A DNA stretch of 52,739 nucleotides from the NCBI GenBank assembly GCA_051155755.1, contig DAXETY010000076.1:1-52739 (forward strand), given 5' to 3'. The first letter of the stretch is position 1; every line of letters starts with the position of its first letter. Shown here one piece after another: positions 1 through 8,097 of the stretch. The notes beneath the pieces were generated by a model. It searched no databases, was not told the origin of the DNA, and saw only the letters and a list, made by a program, of their open reading frames with translations. This DNA comes from DAXETY01 sp051155755 (lineage in GTDB: Bacteria > Desulfobacterota > Desulfobacteria > Desulfobacterales > SG8-13). The position numbers and the translations under genes are program-made.

Positions 1-2022
1 GATTTTTTTCAGTTCGACCGATAACTGGCGACGGTTGAAATCCGGCAGGCCGGCATCCATTATCACCAGGTCCACCCGGCAATTGGTTTTATGCACCTGT
101 TCCAGGGCGTGCTTCCCACTGGTTGCCTTCAGTACCTGGTAGCCAAGTCGATTCAGCATCTTTTCGAGCGCTTCCAGGACTTCGGATTCACTGTCGATTG
201 CCAGGACCGTTTCCGCCGGCTTGTTTGCCGGTTTGGGTTGGGAGGTGGTCGGGTCGTTTTTTTGGGGTGAAGTTGCGGGCAGAAATACAGTGAAGGCCGA
301 ACCCTCTTTCGGTTTGCTGTCCACGGTGATGAACCCGCCGTGGTTTTGAACGATGCCATAAGCCGTCGCCAATCCCAGGCCGCTGCCTTTCTGCGGTCCC
401 ATGGTTTTGGTGGTAAAGAACGGTTCGAAAATACGCTGCTGCGTTTCAGTGTCCATGCCGATGCCGGTGTCGGTAATGGTCAGGGCCACGTAGCGGCCGG
501 GTTTGGTCGGTTTGGGCAGTGCCCGGTCCGTTTCCAGAAACCGGTTCTGGGTGCGGACATGCAGGTGTCCGCCCTCGGGCATCGCCTGAATGGCATTGAG
601 AATCAGATTCAATACCACTTGCTTGACCTGGATCGAATCGGCCACGGTCGGCCATAGATTCTCCTCGTAATGCGCATGAATCTGGATGTCTTTTCGCGAT
701 TCCACAAATATATGAATCTGCTTGTTGACGATGGCATTGAGGCGGACGGATTTTTTCTCGTTTTGCTTGCCTTGAGCGAATCCCAGTAGTTTGCGGGTGA
801 GATCGGCCGCACTTTTGATGTAATTTTCGATGGCGAAAAAGTGCTTCAAGTATGGATGCAGGTAGTCGGTCGAGGCCATCATCAGGGAAACGTGACCCTG
901 GATTGCCATCAGCAGATTGTTGAAATCGTGCGCGATTCCACCGGCCAGGGTGCCGATCGCCTCCATTTTCTGGGCCCGGAACAGTTGCATTTGCAGCAGC
1001 TGTTTTTCGCGTTCGATCTGCTTGCGGCGGGTAATGTCGTGAACCACCACCGTTGCGGATTCCAGGTGACCGAATTTGTAATGGTAGCGAGTGGTGAAGG
1101 CGGCCGGGAAAATGGTGCCGTCCTTTTTCCGCACCTCCAGTTCTGCGGCCGGAGCGAGCTTTTCATGGCTGTGAAGTTTAACCAGAGACATGAAAAAATA
1201 CTTGCGGCTGTCTTCCGACAGGATCTCATAGCATTTTTTGCGGATCAGCTCCCGGTGCGAATATCCGGTCATCTCGCACAGGACATCGTTCAGGCTTCGA
1301 ATTTCGGCGGTGGCCATGTCCATCTCGAATATCCCCGCCGGAGCGTGGTTGACCAGCAGGCGGTATTTTTCTTCCTTGGTTCGCAGGCTTTCCTCTGAGT
1401 GCTTGCGTTTGGTGATATCTTCCATGACGCCGTCGATGTATCGGATCGTGCCGCGCACATCTCTGGCCGTGGAAGCGGAACAGGTCACCCAGATTTTCTG
1501 ACCGCTGCGTTTGACCAGAATCAGCTCTTTTCCCCGGATATGATGGTTTTCGCGAAGCGCTTCCAGAAACTTTCTCAGGTCCGCAAAGCTGGGAAAGATA
1601 TCCAGAACGGTTGAATTCTTGAATTCGGCGGCACTGGCGTAGCCGAACATCGCTGCAATGGCGCGATTGGCACGGATAAAGCGTCCGGTGGAATCGATCG
1701 TGCAGCGAAAAATCCCTGCATTCAGATTTTCGATGAATTTGCGGTGGTCTTTTTCATTGCGATCCAGGGTGTCGCGGGCATGTTTCAACCGGTTGATGGA
1801 ATACTGTGCGTGGGCGCCAAAGATCAGCAGCAGGCACAGCACGATGATCCGGGTGTAGAGTTCGTAGATGTCCTCACCCAGAAGCACCGCGACAAGATTG
1901 TATTGATTGTAGAAAAATATTTTGAGAATCGAATCCAGAATCCAGTACAAAACGGCAATCGGAATGCCCGCCATAATCATGGAGTCCAGAATTCTTTCGC
2001 TTTGGGCTCGTTCCTTGCGCAT
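1..2022 (-). CDS. Membrane PAS sensor histidine kinase with C-terminal receiver (3' end outside window)
   Basis: A reading frame of 674 codons runs open from an ATG at 2022 to base 1, so the C terminus lies outside the window. The start has a good ribosome site (AAAGGAG, 8 bases upstream). The order seen is: two hydrophobic segments near residues 14-60, two PAS domains (about 85-205 and 220-345), a HisKA H-box (GGIAHDFNNLL), an HATPase domain with DTGIGM and GSGLGLA boxes, then a receiver domain starting with AIDSE and holding a likely phospho-acceptor Asp in VIMDAGLPD. Receiver domains usually carry two acidic residues at the first motif; here one is Ser, so metal binding may be weaker. It probably senses a membrane or redox signal and phosphorylates its own receiver or a partner. 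No partner regulator is visible, and the signal cannot be deduced. Confidence 0.9.
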   Translation of the reverse strand, partial: MRKERAQSERILDSMIMAGIPIAVLYWILDSILKIFFYNQYNLVAVLLGEDIYELYTRIIVLCLLLIFGAHAQYSINRLKHARDTLDRNEKDHRKFIENLNAGIFRCTIDSTGRFIRANRAIAAMFGYASAAEFKNSTVLDIFPSFADLRKFLEALRENHHIRGKELILVKRSGQKIWVTCSASTARDVRGTIRYIDGVMEDITKRKHSEESLRTKEEKYRLLVNHAPAGIFEMDMATAEIRSLNDVLCEMTGYSHRELIRKKCYEILSEDSRKYFFMSLVKLHSHEKLAPAAELEVRKKDGTIFPAAFTTRYHYKFGHLESATVVVHDITRRKQIEREKQLLQMQLFRAQKMEAIGTLAGGIAHDFNNLLMAIQGHVSLMMASTDYLHPYLKHFFAIENYIKSAADLTRKLLGFAQGKQNEKKSVRLNAIVNKQIHIFVESRKDIQIHAHYEENLWPTVADSIQVKQVVLNLILNAIQAMPEGGHLHVRTQNRFLETDRALPKPTKPGRYVALTITDTGIGMDTETQQRIFEPFFTTKTMGPQKGSGLGLATAYGIVQNHGGFITVDSKPKEGSAFTVFLPATSPQKNDPTTSQPKPANKPAETVLAIDSESEVLEALEKMLNRLGYQVLKATSGKHALEQVHKTNCRVDLVIMDAGLPDFNRRQLSVELKKI

Positions 2023-2252
2023 GGCAACGCTCCTTTGATCGATTCGGATGCCGGTTTTCAGCACGGTTGAAAAACCGATAGCAAACATTGGGCCTAATTA
2101 ATATGTTTAATAAAAACAATATATTTTGACAAAAGGGCTCGAAACATGCAGGTGTTTGCATACAGGCGCAAAACGAAGGGCACGTCATTCGACGCAGGAT
2201 TCTGGCAGGCGTGGTGAACTCCACTGGGCGAACGCTCGACTCCGTACTGCTG

Positions 2253-2501
2253 TCAGCCCGGTTCATATACCCCGACAGGCTTTGCATCGATGATGTCGTG
2301 GCTGTCCAGATTGATCAATTTGTATGGATGGTATGGATTGCTGCCCATGAATACCTCGATTCTCGCAGCAAGGTTCCAAAACCAGACGCTTTCCCGGTGC
2401 TGCGGCGAAACTTCCCAGATCGACTGGTCTCCAAGGATAATTTGCCGCCCCCCAAATCGGATTTCTTTTAAAAAGCAGGTCGTCGAATCGGTGGCTTCCA
2501 T
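2253..2501 (-). CDS. Small conserved-type hypothetical protein (82 aa)
   Basis: An 82-residue protein with a strong ribosome site (GGGAGG, 6 bases before the ATG). The middle reads RQIILGDQSIWEVSP, followed by a tryptophan-rich stretch and YKLINLDSHDIIDAK near the end. This pattern (gly-asp-x-ser-hydrophobic-trp-glu-val, then a Y-x-L-I-N-x-D segment) resembles small beta-rich hypothetical proteins found in many proteobacteria, but I cannot name a family or a function. No signal peptide or membrane span. It stands alone, upstream of the kinase gene on the same strand with a 230-base gap. A longer overlapping frame and frames on the other strand lack a ribosome site. Confidence 0.6.
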   Translation of the reverse strand: MEATDSTTCFLKEIRFGGRQIILGDQSIWEVSPQHRESVWFWNLAARIEVFMGSNPYHPYKLINLDSHDIIDAKPVGVYEPG

Positions 2502-2896
2502 GGGTGCCTCCCGCTGATTGCCGTATCACGCGATGTTTTTGCCGCAGTTTCCTATTCCCGGAATATCCAATTTTCGTGCCATGTCGATCGGGAAAAGGAG
2601 GCTCTGTATTCGTATCTGTCTGTTATTTATCGATTATCAAACGATAAAATTTTGTAGAATCTCAATGGTATGTCGGCAAGGTCGTATGATCTCTCCTGCA
2701 TCAACCAGCGGTAGAATTATAACTATCCATTTAAACACAGATGGTTACAGCTGAAGTCGGTGCAGGACCCAGCCTCCAGTCCGGCGTCTTTACGAGGCCG
2801 AAAGACATCCGCCTTCGGAGAAACGGCTTCATGTCATACGCGCGAGGATCGAGATCGCTGCTTTGCAGGCAAGGCGGAACGGATTTGAGATCGGGA
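2502..2896. other. Intergenic stretch with no recognisable gene
   Basis: Nearly 400 bases with short frames only, none with a convincing ribosome site or protein-like composition. I see no RNA gene or repeat. Confidence 0.4.
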
Positions 2897-3130
2897 TCAC
2901 ACGTAGATGGTCGAATCGATCGTATCGGGTATGGCGGGGGGCGATGGATCGCTTTTGGGAATCAACCGGCCCTGGCCCTGAGGTTCGTGGATACGGGAAG
3001 ACTCTTGAGGATAATCCAACGACCGGTGCAGATCACTGACCAGGAAGTCGATTCTGGCCAGCAGAAAAATCAAGCTCACGGCAATTAAACTCAGCAGGGC
3101 GGTTTTTATAAAATCCATTAAGCTGGCCAT
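2897..3130 (-). CDS. Small single-span membrane protein (77 aa)
   Basis: The ATG at 3130 follows AAAGGAG by five bases, so it is preferred over a longer frame starting at 3187. The N terminus holds one clear membrane span (about residues 7-25, LLSLIAVSLIFLLA core), followed by a polar, proline-containing tail of about 50 residues. Such proteins are usually anchored in the inner membrane with the tail outside or inside depending on flanking charge; the charge pattern here does not settle it. No family recognised, no operon partner. The opposite-strand frame over this stretch has no ribosome site and a composition typical of a shadow. Confidence 0.6.
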   Translation of the reverse strand: MASLMDFIKTALLSLIAVSLIFLLARIDFLVSDLHRSLDYPQESSRIHEPQGQGRLIPKSDPSPPAIPDTIDSTIYV

Positions 3131-3393
3131 TTGGGCTCCTTTCGGATGCCGATACAGTCCCGATGCGTTCGGTCGGCTTTTTTCCAATTTACCGGTCGTC
3201 TATCTTCCGATCAAAATCATTTGCAGTTGATTGTCAAGTTGTTTCTGAAAATTTTGATTTGATTTCAGATATTTGTATTGCACCATCCGTACATCGTCTC
3301 TCCAAATCAGCCGTATGCAATCCGTTATTTCTCATTTTTGGATTCGATGTTCAGGCTTTTGATACGGCCACATGATTAAATTTTCAGATTTTC

Positions 3394-3422
3394 TTGACGG
3401 CTCGGATCTTTTTAAGTATTAT
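3394..3422 (+). promoter_or_regulatory. Sigma-70-type promoter of ihfA
   Basis: TTGACG at 3394-3399, a 17-base spacer and TATTAT at 3417-3422. Transcription would begin near 3429, giving a leader of about 47 bases before ihfA. The preceding 260 bases hold no gene. Confidence 0.65.
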
Positions 3423-3475
3423 GAATAAATTCAGTGTATTTTCCTACTAAATTCGGATCGCAAAGGATAGACTGC

Positions 3476-3760
3476 ATGACCCTGACCAAAGCCGACATTA
3501 TCGAAACCGTTTACAGCGAGCTGGATTTGTCCAAAAACCGAAGTACCGAATTGGTCGAGCAATTGCTCGAAATCATCAAGCACACCCTGGCCTCAGGCGA
3601 TGACGTGATGATCAGCGGATTCGGTAAATTTCAGGTTCAGAACAAGCGCCAACGCCGCGGTAGAAATCCCGCCACCGGAGAATCCATGATGCTTTCCCCG
3701 CGCAAGGTGGTGACCTTCAAATGCTCGCGGAAACTGAGAGACAAAATCAACAGCCTGTAG
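3476..3760 (+). CDS. ihfA: Integration host factor alpha subunit
   Basis: A 94-residue HU/IHF-fold protein. It starts MTLTKADIIETVYSEL, typical of IHF-alpha, and contains the DNA-binding arm signature GRNPATGE with the proline that kinks DNA. It would pair with IHF-beta and bend DNA at specific sites, assisting sigma-54 promoters such as the one upstream of the pilin gene in this window. The ATG at 3476 follows AAAGGA by eight bases; a longer in-frame start at 3434 adds residues not seen in the family. It is next to a SUI1-family gene but separated by only 27 bases, so both may share a transcript. In many bacteria ihfA follows pheT; here it does not. Confidence 0.92.
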   Translation: MTLTKADIIETVYSELDLSKNRSTELVEQLLEIIKHTLASGDDVMISGFGKFQVQNKRQRRGRNPATGESMMLSPRKVVTFKCSRKLRDKINSL

Positions 3761-3787
3761 CGATTCCAAAAAACGACCCGCTTCGCC

Positions 3788-4150
3788 ATGTCAAATACCC
3801 GGCTCGTATATTCCACCGATTCCGGGCGCATTTGCGCACAATGCAGAAATCCGGTTTCGGAATGCCATTGCAAAAAGAAACCTTCGGTTCCATCCGCCCT
3901 CTCCAAAGCCGACGGCATCGTACGGATCCAACGGCAGGTCAAAGGCCGCAAAGGCAAAACCGTGACCACCCTTCAGGGTTTCGACCTCGATGTCATCGGC
4001 CTCGGTCTTCTGGCCAAAAAGCTCAAACAGCATTGCGGTAGCGGCGGAACGGTAAAAGACGGGACGGTTGTCATTCAGGGAGATCACAGGGAAAAAGTGA
4101 AGGCCTTTCTGGAAGGGCAGGGCTATACGACCAAGCTCGCCGGCGGCTGA
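3788..4150 (+). CDS. yciH: SUI1/YciH-family translation initiation factor
   Basis: A 120-residue protein. The N terminus has a small cysteine cluster (CAQCRNPVSECHC), followed by the SUI1/eIF1 fold: basic loop VKGRKGKTVTTLQGFDLD, then GLGLLAKKLKQHCGSGGTVKDG and a C-terminal VIQGDHREKVKAFLEGQGY, which is the family's most conserved end. YciH proteins bind the small ribosomal subunit and are thought to affect start-site choice. The gene is adjacent to the initiator tRNA gene, which is on the other strand; both run into the same bidirectional terminator. No strong ribosome site precedes the ATG, so translation may be coupled to ihfA. Confidence 0.88.
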   Translation: MSNTRLVYSTDSGRICAQCRNPVSECHCKKKPSVPSALSKADGIVRIQRQVKGRKGKTVTTLQGFDLDVIGLGLLAKKLKQHCGSGGTVKDGTVVIQGDHREKVKAFLEGQGYTTKLAGG

Positions 4151-4207
4151 TCGATTCGAAAGAAAAAATACCGCATCCCGGTAATTTCCGGGATCGAAAT
4201 TATGGAA

Positions 4208-4252
4208 ATAAAAAAAGGGCTTCGATACGAATCGAGGCCCTTTAACATTTTT
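4208..4252. terminator. Bidirectional rho-independent terminator
   Basis: A hairpin with arms GGGCTTCGA and TCGAGGCCC, bordered by an A-run on the left and a T-rich stretch on the right. Read on the minus strand it ends the tRNA-fMet transcript with seven T; on the plus strand it could end the ihfA-yciH transcript. Confidence 0.75.
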
Positions 4253-4253
4253 A

Positions 4254-4330
<77 letters not shown>

Positions 4331-4348
4331 TCAAATGGTTGAACCGTT

Positions 4349-4376
4349 ACTATAACGCATCGCGATTGGCTGTCAA
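4349..4376 (-). promoter_or_regulatory. Promoter of tRNA-fMet
   Basis: On the minus strand TTGACA (4376-4371), a 16-base spacer and TATAGT (4354-4349). The start point would fall a few bases before the tRNA 5' end. Confidence 0.75.
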
Positions 4377-4459
4377 GCGTTTATTTTTGGATTGTTAGCA
4401 GCGGGAAGGGATTCTTGCCCGCACTGGTTCCCAGCATTCACATGCCGTTGAAGGCATGA

Positions 4460-4498
4460 TTGACAGTCAGCCATACAATATGATATGGCTAGCCATAT
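4460..4498 (+). promoter_or_regulatory. Candidate promoter and palindromic operator of the VapBC-like operon
   Basis: A perfect 16-base palindrome, ATATGGCTAGCCATAT, spans 4483-4498 and covers the possible start codons of the antitoxin. TTGACA lies at 4460-4465 and TATGAT at 4479-4484, but the spacer is short, so the exact promoter is unsure. Ribbon-helix-helix antitoxins normally bind such palindromes to repress their own operon. Confidence 0.5.
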
Positions 4499-4742
4499 GA
4501 AAACGACCATAAAAATACCTGACAGTCTGCTGGAAGCGGCACGCCAGGTGGCCGCCAGGGAAAACACCACCTTGAAAGCACTGGTGGAAGAGGGCCTTCG
4601 GCGCGTCATCGATGAACGCAGGCAATCCTCGAGCTTCCGTCTGCGCAAAGTTACCTTCCAGGGTGACGGGCTTCAGCCGGATTTGGAAGGCAGCCGGTGG
4701 AAGCGGATTCGGGAAAAGGCCTACGAGGGGCGAGGCGGATGA
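4485..4742 (+). CDS. vapB: VapB-like type II antitoxin
   Basis: An 85-residue protein (81 if the ATG at 4497 is used). The start MKTTIKIPDSLLEAARQVAA is a ribbon-helix-helix DNA-binding strand and helix; the C-terminal part is basic and tryptophan-containing (SRWKRIREKAYEGR), as in VapB antitoxins whose tail occupies the toxin. It overlaps the toxin gene by four bases (ATGA), indicating translational coupling. A perfect palindrome sits over the start and is a likely autoregulatory operator. The two in-frame ATGs are both inside the palindrome, and no clear ribosome site is visible; the 4497 start would make a nearly leaderless message. Confidence 0.85.
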   Translation: MASHMKTTIKIPDSLLEAARQVAARENTTLKALVEEGLRRVIDERRQSSSFRLRKVTFQGDGLQPDLEGSRWKRIREKAYEGRGG

Positions 4743-5173
4743 TCGCCGTAGATACCAATATTCTGGTTTATGCCCACAGAGAAGATTCTCCCTGGCACCG
4801 GGAGGCGTTCGCCCAAATTGCCGGGTTGGCGGAGGGAAGCCGGCCCTGGGCCATACCGTGGCCCTGTATTCACGAGTTTCTGGCGATCGTCACGCATGCC
4901 CGGATTTTCAAAACGCCCACGCCGATCGCCGTGGCGGCGGAACAGGTCGAAGCATGGCTGGAGTCTCCCAGCCTTTTTTTACTCGCGGAATCCCCGGGTT
5001 ACTGGCGCTTTTTGCGGGAGTTGGTGGCTTCCGGCCGGGTTGCCGGTCCGATGATACACGATGCAAGAATTGCAGCGTTGTGTCGTGACAGCGGAGTTGA
5101 CGAATTGTGGACGGCGGATCGTGATTTCAGTCGTTTTCCGGGTTTGAAAGCCCGCAACCCTTTGATCGGGTAA
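4739..5173 (+). CDS. vapC: VapC-like PIN-domain ribonuclease toxin
   Basis: A 144-residue PIN domain protein starting MIAVDTNILVYAH. The four acidic residues expected in the metal site are visible: Asp in DTN near the start, Glu in CIHEFLAI, Asp in MIHDARIAAL and Asp in TADRDFSRF. VapC toxins cut RNA, often tRNA or rRNA; one well known target is initiator tRNA, and here the operon sits 150 bases from the tRNA-fMet gene, which may be chance. The start at 4739 overlaps the antitoxin stop and is preferred over an earlier start at 4697 that would add residues outside the fold. Confidence 0.88.
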   Translation: MIAVDTNILVYAHREDSPWHREAFAQIAGLAEGSRPWAIPWPCIHEFLAIVTHARIFKTPTPIAVAAEQVEAWLESPSLFLLAESPGYWRFLRELVASGRVAGPMIHDARIAALCRDSGVDELWTADRDFSRFPGLKARNPLIG

Positions 5174-5207
5174 ACGGATTCATTTGCCGGTCGGAAGGTT
5201 TTTTCGT

Positions 5208-5531
5208 TTATTCGGTTTGCGCCAACGCTTCGATTTGATGCTTCAGCCTTGCGAGCGACGCTTTGGTGGCCGGCTCATTTTTCAGCCGCACCAGCAGTTG
5301 CTTGGTGCGGCTGGCCCGGCCGGTTACGATCGTCAGCGCGGATTTGGGCAGGCTCAGCTGCTTGGCCAGAAAGGCCACGCAGGCCTTGTTGGCGGCGCCT
5401 TCCACCGGCGGTGCGGTCAACCGCACTTTAAGGGCATCACCGTGCGTGCCGGCAACGGCGTTTTGGGCCGCCCGCGGTTGGACCTGAATTTTTACGATCC
5501 ACCCTTCGGGATGGGATTTGAGGGTTAGCAT
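5208..5531 (-). CDS. yggU: DUF167/YggU family protein
   Basis: A 107-residue protein with the family's core: VQPRAAQNAVAGTHGDALKV, then RLTAPPVEGAANKA and a C-terminal GRASRTKQLLV. YggU proteins are widespread small alpha/beta proteins without an established role. Its length is normal for the family. It lies 38 bases downstream of hldE on the same strand, so it is probably the last gene of that transcript. In other genomes it often accompanies yggT and proC, absent here. Confidence 0.9.
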   Translation of the reverse strand: MLTLKSHPEGWIVKIQVQPRAAQNAVAGTHGDALKVRLTAPPVEGAANKACVAFLAKQLSLPKSALTIVTGRASRTKQLLVRLKNEPATKASLARLKHQIEALAQTE

Positions 5532-5568
5532 GGCCTTTCAGTTGCGCCGAAAGACTACCGGGGCGGTG

Positions 5569-6900
5569 TTACCCGTTTTTAATCTGATTGATAATATCGG
5601 TTGACGACACGTTGTCGTTGACCGGAATCAGCGCGACCCGCCCACCGTGTGTTTCCACCAGTTCGCGTCCGCGCACGGTTTCCTCCCGGTAATTGCTGCC
5701 TTTGGCGAGCACGTCCGGCTTGACGATTTCTACCAGCGCCTCGAGTTCGCCGGCGGAAAATACCACCACGTAATCGACCACATCCAGCGCGCCGATGATG
5801 CGCGTGCGCTCTTTGGCCTTGATCACCGGCCGGCCGGCGCCTTTGATACGGCGCACAGACGCGTCATCATCGATGGCCACGATCAGAACGTCGCCCAGAT
5901 TTTTGGCCGCCGAAAACAGCGCGATGTGGCCGGCGTGGATCAGGTCGAAGCACCCGTTGGTCAGCACGATGCGCTGATTCCGGCGCTTCAGGTCGCGCAC
6001 GATCTTCCGCAATTCGGGCAGCGAGGTGACTTTGCGGAAGGTTTCTTCCACGGAGGGCGCCAGTCGCTGAGCCAGCTCTTCGCGTGAAACGGTGGCAGTG
6101 CCGAGCTTGCCCACCACGATGCCGGCGGCGGTGTTGGCCAGCGCCATGGCCTGGCGGTAATCGGCGCCGGCGGCCAGAGCCAATCCCAGCGTTGCCACCA
6201 CCGTGTCGCCGGCACCGGACACGTCGAACACCTGGCGGGTTTCGGCGGTGATCCGATGGGGCTCGGTGCGTCCGCGTTCGAAAAGCGCCATTCCGTCTTT
6301 GCCGAGCGTGACCAGGGAGGCGTCGTTGTAGCGCCGATAGTCACTGCCCTTGGGGTCGACGATCGTGATGCAGTCGTGTTTGCGGGCCGCGGAAATCACC
6401 CGGTTGAGAAACGCGGCGGTAAACAGCCCCTTGCCGTAATCGGAAAGGACCAGTATCGGGATGCCTTCCAGGATGGATTCAACGGTTTCGGCCAGACTGG
6501 AAATGGTGGCCTGCGCGATTTCCTGACGGGTTTCGCGGTCGATGCGCAGCACATGTTGGTGTGCGGCGATGATGCGGGTTTTGACGGTGGTCGGCCGGCC
6601 GGTTTCCGTGACGACGGCCCGGCAGTCGGCACCGAGATCGCGAAGCATCTGGATCAGCAGCCTTCCATTGGCGTCGTCACCGATAACGCCGCCCACCGCA
6701 ACCCGGGCACCGAGGGCCGCCAGGTTGTTGACCACGTTGCCGGCGCCGCCCAGAGTGTAATCCTCCCCGGTGACGGTGACCACCTGGACCGGTGCCTCGG
6801 GAGATATGCGGTCCACGCTGCCCCAGACGTATTCGTCGATCATCAGGTCGCCGACGACCTGGATGAGGCAGTCACTGAATTGGTTCAGGTCGAATTCCAT
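5569..6900 (-). CDS. hldE: Bifunctional heptose-7-phosphate kinase / heptose-1-phosphate adenylyltransferase
   Basis: A 443-residue fusion. Residues 1 to about 310 are a ribokinase-type sugar kinase, with GGAGNVVNNLAALGA, VLSDYGKGLF, and the anion hole and catalytic Asp in DVSGAGDTVVATL. Residues 320-443 are a cytidylyltransferase-like adenylyltransferase with VLTNGCFDLIHAGHI and a C-terminal VSSTDIINQIK. Together they make two steps of ADP-heptose synthesis for the LPS inner core, which supports a Gram-negative outer membrane. E. coli HldE is somewhat longer, mainly in the linker. The gene begins four bases after the thioesterase stop, so the two are co-transcribed; no separate ribosome site is obvious. 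Confidence 0.95.
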   Translation of the reverse strand: MEFDLNQFSDCLIQVVGDLMIDEYVWGSVDRISPEAPVQVVTVTGEDYTLGGAGNVVNNLAALGARVAVGGVIGDDANGRLLIQMLRDLGADCRAVVTETGRPTTVKTRIIAAHQHVLRIDRETRQEIAQATISSLAETVESILEGIPILVLSDYGKGLFTAAFLNRVISAARKHDCITIVDPKGSDYRRYNDASLVTLGKDGMALFERGRTEPHRITAETRQVFDVSGAGDTVVATLGLALAAGADYRQAMALANTAAGIVVGKLGTATVSREELAQRLAPSVEETFRKVTSLPELRKIVRDLKRRNQRIVLTNGCFDLIHAGHIALFSAAKNLGDVLIVAIDDDASVRRIKGAGRPVIKAKERTRIIGALDVVDYVVVFSAGELEALVEIVKPDVLAKGSNYREETVRGRELVETHGGRVALIPVNDNVSSTDIINQIKNG

Positions 6901-6904
6901 CGGC

Positions 6905-7345
6905 TTACATATCGGTCTGCAAGGAACGGGTGGCGTTTTCCTGCAGTTTCTGTTGGATGAAATCCCTCAGAAACCGCGGCGGACGGATGACCCGGCCTTC
7001 GGGGGTCATGCAGGGATGTTTGGTGTATCCCTCGGCCACCGGTGTGTTGTTTGCGGAATGAAACAGACGATAGTCGAACTTGATGGCCCCTTTTACGGTG
7101 GTGTCCAGGGTGGTTTCGATGGTGATGCGATCGTCGTAGCGCACCGGCTGCAGATAGCGGCAGTGCGCCTCGGCCACCGGAAGATAGACGCCCTGTTCCT
7201 CGATCTGTTTGTAAGTCATGCCCAGTTCCCGGAACAGTTCCGAGCGGCCCACCTCGAACCAGCGCAGGTAGTTGGCATAGTAGGCATATCCCATCCGGTC
7301 GGTATCGGCGTAACGTACGCGGGTGGAAAAGTGGTTGCTCAGCAT
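6905..7345 (-). CDS. Acyl-CoA thioesterase, YbgC-like hotdog fold
   Basis: A 146-residue hotdog thioesterase of the 4-hydroxybenzoyl-CoA thioesterase/YbgC group. The catalytic motif is visible as VRYADTDRMGYAYYANYLRWFE, with the Asp in ADTDRMG. The ATG at 7345 is preceded by AAGGA at ten bases; an in-frame TTG at 7366 is less likely. It would release CoA from acyl-CoA thioesters in the cytoplasm; YbgC proteins are often tied to phospholipid metabolism or the Tol system, but no tol genes are in the window. It is in an operon-like run with thrH and hldE. Confidence 0.88.
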   Translation of the reverse strand: MLSNHFSTRVRYADTDRMGYAYYANYLRWFEVGRSELFRELGMTYKQIEEQGVYLPVAEAHCRYLQPVRYDDRITIETTLDTTVKGAIKFDYRLFHSANNTPVAEGYTKHPCMTPEGRVIRPPRFLRDFIQQKLQENATRSLQTDM

Positions 7346-7396
7346 AAAAGCCAAATCCTTGATCAATTTGCCCGGGGCACCGGCCGTTGCGCTTTT

Positions 7397-7999
7397 TCAG
7401 TCCAGCACCGCCGCCAGTTTGTTCTGAAGTTCGGCATAGGTGTCCGAAACCGGGAACTGCGGGAACCGGTCTTTGACGCTGTCCGGCGGTCGAAACAAAA
7501 AACCGTGATCGGCGGCCTGCAGCATGGTGATGTCGTTATAGGAGTCTCCGATGGCGATGGTCTCGAAATTCAAGCCCTTCATGGCCCGCACGGCCTTGGA
7601 TTTCATGTCTTTCTGGCGCAGGTTGTAATTTTGGATGCGGCCGTCGCCGTCCACGGTGAGGTGGTGGCAGAAGAGGGTGGGCCAGCCCAGCTGCGCCATC
7701 AGCGGACGGGCGAATTCCACGTAAGTGTCCGACAGCACGATGACCGGGGTGCGCTCACGCAGCCAGGTCATAAATTCGGCGGCACCCGGCAGGGGCTGCA
7801 TCGAGTCGATTACCTCGGTGATGGTCGGCAGTTTGATGTCGTTGGCATCCAGAATGGCAAGACGTTTGCGCATCAGTTCGTCGTAGTCGGGAATGTCACG
7901 GGTGGTCAGCTTCAGTTCGTCGATACCGGTTTTTTCGGCCACGTTGATCCAGATTTCCGGGGTGAATATACCCTCCAAGTCCGAGCACACGATTTGCAT
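7397..7999 (-). CDS. thrH: ThrH: phosphoserine phosphatase / homoserine phosphotransferase
   Basis: A 200-residue HAD-family enzyme. Motif I is CSDLEGIFTPEIW, the ThrH form of DxD with Glu at the second position; motif II includes VIVLSDTYVEF; motif III is GDSYNDITML. ThrH moves phosphate from phosphoserine to homoserine, or just hydrolyses phosphoserine, and can stand in for homoserine kinase ThrB. The homoserine dehydrogenase gene is directly upstream (about 98 bases), so the pair probably supplies homoserine phosphate for threonine. The ATG at 7999 follows GAGGA at seven bases. Length and motifs are complete. Confidence 0.93.
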   Translation of the reverse strand: MQIVCSDLEGIFTPEIWINVAEKTGIDELKLTTRDIPDYDELMRKRLAILDANDIKLPTITEVIDSMQPLPGAAEFMTWLRERTPVIVLSDTYVEFARPLMAQLGWPTLFCHHLTVDGDGRIQNYNLRQKDMKSKAVRAMKGLNFETIAIGDSYNDITMLQAADHGFLFRPPDSVKDRFPQFPVSDTYAELQNKLAAVLD

Positions 8000-8097
8000 G
8001 AGATTCCTCGATCGGCAACAGATTGCAGCGAGCGGATGGGTTCGATTTTACGCATGCGGGGCGGGTGCCGGAAAAACGCAGCGCGAATCGATACCCT

